A stretch of DNA of 64,000 nucleotides. It comes from Actinostola sp. cb2023. Lineage: Eukaryota; Cnidaria; Anthozoa; Actiniaria; Actinostolidae. Below are positions 59,401-64,000 of the stretch, piece after piece. Position 1 is the first letter of the stretch. Each line of letters begins with the position of its first letter. Location of the stretch: NCBI GenBank assembly GCA_033675265.1, contig JAUJYZ010001074.1:1-64000 (forward strand), given 5' to 3'. The position numbers were made by a program, and so were the translations under genes. A model generated the notes under the pieces. It made no database searches. It was not told where the DNA came from and saw only the letters and a list, made by a program, of their open reading frames with translations.

Positions 59401-62268
59401 ATTCGTTCGTTTATTCGTTCATTCATTCTTTCGTTCATACATTCACTTTTCATTCGTTCGTTTATTTGTTCGTTCATTCATTCGTTCATTTATTCGTTCA
59501 TTCATCATTCATTCGTTCGTTCATTCATTTGTTCATTCGTTCATTCATTTATTCGTTCATTCATTTATTCGTTCATTCATTCATTCGTTTATATGTTCGT
59601 TCATTCATTTGTTCATTCATTTGTTTATTCATTCGTTCGTTCATTAAATTCATTCGTTTGTTCATTTGTTCGTTCATTCATTAATTTGTTTTTTCCTTCA
59701 TTCATTTGTTTATTCGTCCGTTCATTTATTCGTTCATTCGCTTATTATTTCATTCATTCGTTTATATGTTCGTTCATTCATTTGTTTATTCGTTCATTCA
59801 TTCGTTCGTTCATTCGCTTATTCGTTCGTTCATTCGATTATTTGTTCATTCATTCATTTGTTTATTCGTCCGTTCATTTATTCGTTCATTCGCTTATTAT
59901 TTCATTCTTTCATTCATTCGTTTATATGTTCGTTCATTCATTTGTTCATTCGTTCATTCGTTTATTCATTCGTTCGTTCATTCGATTATTCGTTCGTTCA
60001 TTCGATTATTTGTTCGTTCATTCATTTGTTTATTAGTCCGTTCATTTATTCGTTCATTCGCTTATTATTTCATTATTTCATTCATTCGTTTATATGTTCG
60101 TTCATTCATTTGTTCATTCATTCATTCGTTTATTCATTCGTTGGTTCATTAAATTCATTCGTCCGTTCATTTATTCGTTCATTCACTTATTTATTTCATT
60201 CGTTCATTCATTTGTTCATTAGTCATTCGTTCATTTGTTCGTTCGTCCATTCGTTCGTTTATTTATTCGTTCGTTCATTCATTTGTTCGTTCATTCAATC
60301 GTTCATTCATTCGTTCGTTTCATTCATTCGTTCGTTCATCGATCATTTGTTTCTTCATTCGTTCATTCATTCGTTCATTCATTTGTTTATTCGTTCATCC
60401 ATTCATTCGTTTGTTCATTCGTTTGTTCATTAATTAATTCATTTATTTGTTCGTTCGTTCATTCATTTGTTTATTCGTTCATTCATTCGTTCGTTCATTG
60501 AATTCATTCATTCGTCCGTTCATTTCTTCGTTCAGTCGCTTATTATTTCATTCGTTCATTCATTTGTATATCAGTCATTCGTTCATTTGTTCGTCCCTAT
60601 AATATATGGTTTTCAGTGTGTATTGCACCTCTATGCTGCGGCTGTTAGCTGATAGCAGCAGCACGATAATTATATAATGAACACATAGCAGTACAATATA
60701 TTATTTATTTTATTACCTGCACCAGTGGGAACCAGCACTTTCCAGTTCAACATGATTTCTTTACTCATCTGTAACGTACGTTAATCGTTCACTGGCATGA
60801 AGAGGATGTTTGCATTTTCTGCCGCTTGGCCTCCAGAATATACTTAGGACACACCTGTCTGGTCAAATAAGCCACTACGTCCGAGTATCAGATCTTTTTT
60901 AGACGAAACGGACGACTGAGAGATTAACATTTCTTAGATGAGTCTTCACATCTTTGACACATGAACTCAAGGGGAAAACCCTCTGTACCTGTAACCTGGA
61001 TATCTTGTTGAAGTGCCACAATTGCTATTGCAAAACTGAGCAAATGAACAAGACAAGTCCCCAGACATCACGCAAAGGATATAGCTCTGTCGTTCGCAGA
61101 AAGGCAATGTTGCTCAATTCGCATATTGGCAACTGTTGACCAAAGATCATGTCTCAAATTACGTCACGCATGTGTGATAGTCACGCATAAATTTACTAGT
61201 TGCAAGCAAATAATGCCCATAATAACTCGACTCTTTTATGTTTGAAACACTAGTATGAAAGTTATTTTTTCGGGTTTACTTGGGTTTCGAAAGATAAATA
61301 AAAGAATATTTCGATCTCAATTCAAAGTGACGATGGATGCAGATGTGTTGTCACGCAACTCTTTGTAGAAGTCGAGACATGAGACCGGTTAAATCACGAT
61401 AAAGCAACCTAAAACAAAACGATGAAACTAGAAAGTACACACAGACAGCTTATTCAAAGAATATAAGCATTTGGTGTTGATAACAAACTATAAACTTCCA
61501 ATTTATTGAAAACTGATGTGTCATTTCGACAAGGGTTAGGCATGGATGTTGTTGTTTTTCCCCATATGAAATCTCATAAGTCAATATGTGTCGTTTTGAG
61601 ATCATAACCTAAAATAAGAAATCAAAATTGTGCACAAAAAGAGTTATATTCTTCCTTATATTATTAATATCCGAATTTTTCGATATAGATAAATAATTAC
61701 AGTGTTACGTTTGTCACGTGTCTTTATCGAACGGCTGTACAAAAAAATTAACAGAGGCCAATAATTTTATCGCTGTTTATGTAAGTCTAAGGATAGATCT
61801 ATTAGGGAAAATTATCATTGGGCTTGTACACTGTTGAACTTTTGAGATATTTTGATCCAAACAATGGCTTTTTCACGGTTCTGTATATTGTTGTGTGACA
61901 TGGTTAATGATTGACAGGCTGTGATTGACAGGTATTATTCCAAAATTTTCAACAGTTCCGCTGTGAACTACCAAAGGATGTACAATTACTCATGTGAAGT
62001 GACAATAAAATATATTACATTCTGTAAGAATGAAAGCAATCTACTTTTGTTGCTTTGTTGGAGTGAAATTTTGAGTCTCCCCCTGAAAAAACGAGGGGGG
62101 GGGGGGGGGGGGGGGGGGGGTGGTCTATCTTCCGAGGGAAAGGTCAGAAATCCAAACCATTTTGGATTCTTGAGTTTCTACCTGTAAGCTTTAATTTGGC
62201 AAAGTTTCATTGAAATCGGTGAGATGGCATGTGTCGCGACTGCCTGGTTCTCTCGTGGACACTCTTAT
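56484..62268. mobile_element. Giant Foldback-like element
   Basis: Outer arms 56484-58155 and 60595-62268 are reverse complements over about 1.67 kb (ends AGAGTGTCCACGAGAGAACC and its inverse) with few differences. Next inside are octamer-like arrays: AATGAACG-type at 58155-58573, turning at AATGAATTCATT into ATTCGTTC-type at 58574-58680, and a long ATTCGTTC-type array at 59236-60594. In the core, 58683-58915 and 59000-59236 form a further inverted repeat (GAGCCCCAAAAGACCGGGG, TTTGGCGGGAAAATGACG). The arm arrays differ in length by about 0.8 kb, as expected for unstable repeats. The layout matches Foldback/Galileo-type transposons (long inverted repeats with inner tandem arrays). No transposase is seen; the long FIRSFVH-type frames are array artefacts. 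Confidence 0.75.
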
Positions 62269-63299
62269 AAATAATTATAAATATCATCATTTATATGATC
62301 TATTTTAACAACCTATATTGAAGGTTAAAGTATTTAGGATATGACAGGGCTTGTGGACTAGAAATTATGTACCCTTTTGAAAACCCAAGCAAAAACTGTA
62401 GTGCTTTTGAGCTAAGCTTCTGCTACCACATGTAAAGTTTTTAGTATACATTTTCCAGGTTTGCAAGCATTAACTGAGGCTGCATGTTATGCCCCTATTC
62501 AATCCGGAATGTATAAATGTCATCCATTATTACCACAGTTTATGGAGGTCTAAGGAAATATACGGAACAAAAATCCAGAGTCTTCTTCTGAACAATCTAA
62601 AAACAATGCATTTTAATCTTAAACACAATGTACTTTTCTGGTTTGTAAACAAGTGCTTTAATGCTGATCTCGAGAAAGAGTTGCGAAGGAAGGATCTTCT
62701 TTAATAATTATCACGAAGAACATTATTGAGAAGTACGTTTTGTTAACAGAATACTTGTAAATTAATATGACTATTTCGTAGTAATTTGCTGTCCATTACG
62801 TAATAGGAAACATTAGTGTTGCTACTAATTAGTTCAATTCTGATTTGTTATGCAATGAAGCTAAAACAAAACAAACAAACACATAAAAAAAACACCAGAA
62901 ATTCATATTGGAAATTAGTTGGAAATTGATGTTTCACCTCAATAGTCTGAGCAGAAACCTGGGGAAATAATTGGACATCCAAACACCACATGAGAACTTC
63001 TAGGTACCAAGTTGCCCACTATTCGAGGACACTGAAAGTGGTATTTTAATAATCCGATTGCTACAAGCGTGTAATAATTAGCTGTAAAAAGTATTTATCG
63101 TAAATTAACAAACTAAAACGTCTTCGTCCTAGCTTCAATCTTATAATTAAAATAAACACAGCAAATAGTTAATGAGGGATTTGGTGGATAATTTGCTGAC
63201 TAATTCAGCTACTGGGTTAATTTGCGATATGGATAATTAAACTTAAACGTAAACATGTAAAGGTTCACTAGATCGTAAAAGGAATTAACAAGTTCATAG
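62269..63299. other. Intergenic, no gene seen
   Basis: A 71-codon frame at 62489-62704 has no known motif. No other feature. Confidence 0.35.
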
Positions 63300-63679
63300 T
63301 GCGACTAATGTGCGACTAATGTGAAATACAAAGGACCCGTATCGTAAACAATTGACACGTGATTATTGCGCTAGACGTGCTAAGTAGCTGACACCTTCAT
63401 GGCACAAACGTAACCCACTTAGTAGATGGAAGTTATGGTATTTATGATTAAAAATAGCATATGTTCACAACTTCTTTGTGTTGGCAGTACAATAGCATAG
63501 CTCAAAACATCAGTTGTGTGATTAACCTACAATACCATATCATTGTTTATACTGATGGATTGGCCCCGTTGGAACAGTTTAGTTTTGTACATATATTATT
63601 ATCAAAACTCAGAAGTATATGCGAACTCATCAATTGATCCACTTACTCACAGTTACAAGCACTGGTGGAGAGAACAAAA
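63300..63679 (+). promoter_or_regulatory. Class B upstream region (B6)
   Basis: GCTGACACCTTCATG, GGCAGTACAATAGC, CAGTTGTGTGATTAACC, TACAATACCATATCATTG and TTGGCCCCGTTGGAACAGTT follow the order seen before B2 and B4'. The stretch coding nothing before the ATG is shorter than at B2. Confidence 0.5.
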
Positions 63680-64000
63680 ATGCCTGCAGGTTACAACAGA
63701 CGGAATCTGCTCCGACGAGCGTCCACACAATCTAGTCTTCCGCCAATTCAAGACGAACATGAACCGCAAAGCAAAATCCAGGATTTTTGTAAGGATTTGA
63801 ACATTGTCACAATAGAAAATACACTCGGTCCTTTAGAAGTTCAATCAACCTATAACGGAAGACGACACTCACAAGGATCATCCAACTTGAATAAGAGAAA
63901 GATCAGATATGCAGGAATTGCTACAAGGAAAAACAAATCGAAAGCAGCTAGAATCCAATCGCTGTCAGGACGTACAAAACCCAAGATTAATGTCTGGAAT
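63680..64000 (+). CDS. Class B family protein B6, 5' part, runs off the window
   Basis: 107 codons from ATG 63680 are open to the last base. Reads MPAGYNRRNLLRRASTQSSL, then PPIQDE, QSKIQDFCKDLNIV, NTLGPLEVQS, a basic GRRHS/NKRK middle and SGRTKPKINVWN. It keeps the LLRRAST phospho-type motif before LPPI that B2 has lost, so it is closer to the ancestral N-terminus shared with class A. The middle is shorter than in B2 (about 30 residues less before the SGR segment). The IDLT helix and second LPPI should lie beyond 64000. The end resembles the first bases of the window (B0). Confidence 0.75.
   Translation, partial: MPAGYNRRNLLRRASTQSSLPPIQDEHEPQSKIQDFCKDLNIVTIENTLGPLEVQSTYNGRRHSQGSSNLNKRKIRYAGIATRKNKSKAARIQSLSGRTKPKINVWN

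Noticed and set aside
58093..60652. FIRSFVHSF-type proteins up to 275 codons
   Set aside because: Translation of ATTCGTTC-type arrays in many overlapping frames; no unique domain.

Overview
The window looks like an AT-rich, repeat-dense piece of an animal nuclear genome. The best guess is an anthozoan cnidarian (stony coral or anemone). Reasons: there are no prokaryote-style operons; non-LTR retrotransposons carry microsatellite 3' tails; Gypsy-type integrase remnants are present; and dozens of palindromic MITE-like elements fill the intergenic space. The species assignment is inference, not something the sequence proves.

The main genic content is a local family of small, apparently intronless, basic proteins of about 265-285 residues that I cannot assign to any known family. 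It has two branches. Class A has five copies: A1 5932-6755 (-), frameshifted; A2 9035-9886 (-); A3 33459-34313 (+); A4 37313-38143 (+); A5 43572-44429 (-). Class B has two open copies: B2 24171-24971 (+), and B6 from 63680 (+) running off the window end. Class B also has broken copies at 1-460, 7560-7900 (-), 26383-28330, 36031-36140 and 45900-46190 (-). Both branches share an N-terminal module (LRRxS, LPxI, KIQDFC), a central IDLT helix-like segment, an LPPI/IPPV segment and a basic C-terminal block, so they look like ancient paralogues. Class A and class B copies alternate along the DNA with conserved flanks. The block A2-B1'-A1 (about 10.4-5.6 kb, minus) corresponds to A3-B4'-A4 (about 33.1-38.4 kb, plus), and B5'-A5 is a third partial unit. 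The only other likely gene is an intronless coiled-coil, tropomyosin-like protein at 14544-15296 (-).

Layout: 0-5 kb, a class B remnant, two foldback elements and a 500-bp heptamer array. 5.6-10.5 kb, the A1/B1'/A2 cluster. 10.8-14 kb, TIR elements and LINE tails. 14.5-15.3 kb, the coiled-coil gene. 16-17.7 kb, ATT microsatellites around a palindrome. 18.06-21.77 kb, a 19-bp satellite with higher-order structure. 21.8-22.7 kb, a TIR element with a perfect 9-bp target duplication. 24-31.6 kb, intact B2 and then B3 destroyed by nested insertions, including a Tx1/L1-like LINE. 31.9-33 kb, a Gypsy integrase remnant. 33-38 kb, A3/B4'/A4. 38.6-42.4 kb, several inverted-repeat elements, one carrying a RecQ-like helicase fragment. 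43.5-46.9 kb, A5/B5'. 47-54 kb, mostly non-coding with a second integrase remnant. 55.3-56.2 kb, a 95-bp tandem array. 56.5-62.3 kb, a giant Foldback-like element with tandem-repeat-rich arms. 63.3-64 kb, B6.

No structural RNA gene could be supported beyond tRNA-like promoter fragments. No CRISPR array or bacterial system is present. The most interesting candidates are the A/B family array, the alternating higher-order satellite, the Foldback-like element and the pair of TIR elements with 9-bp target duplications.
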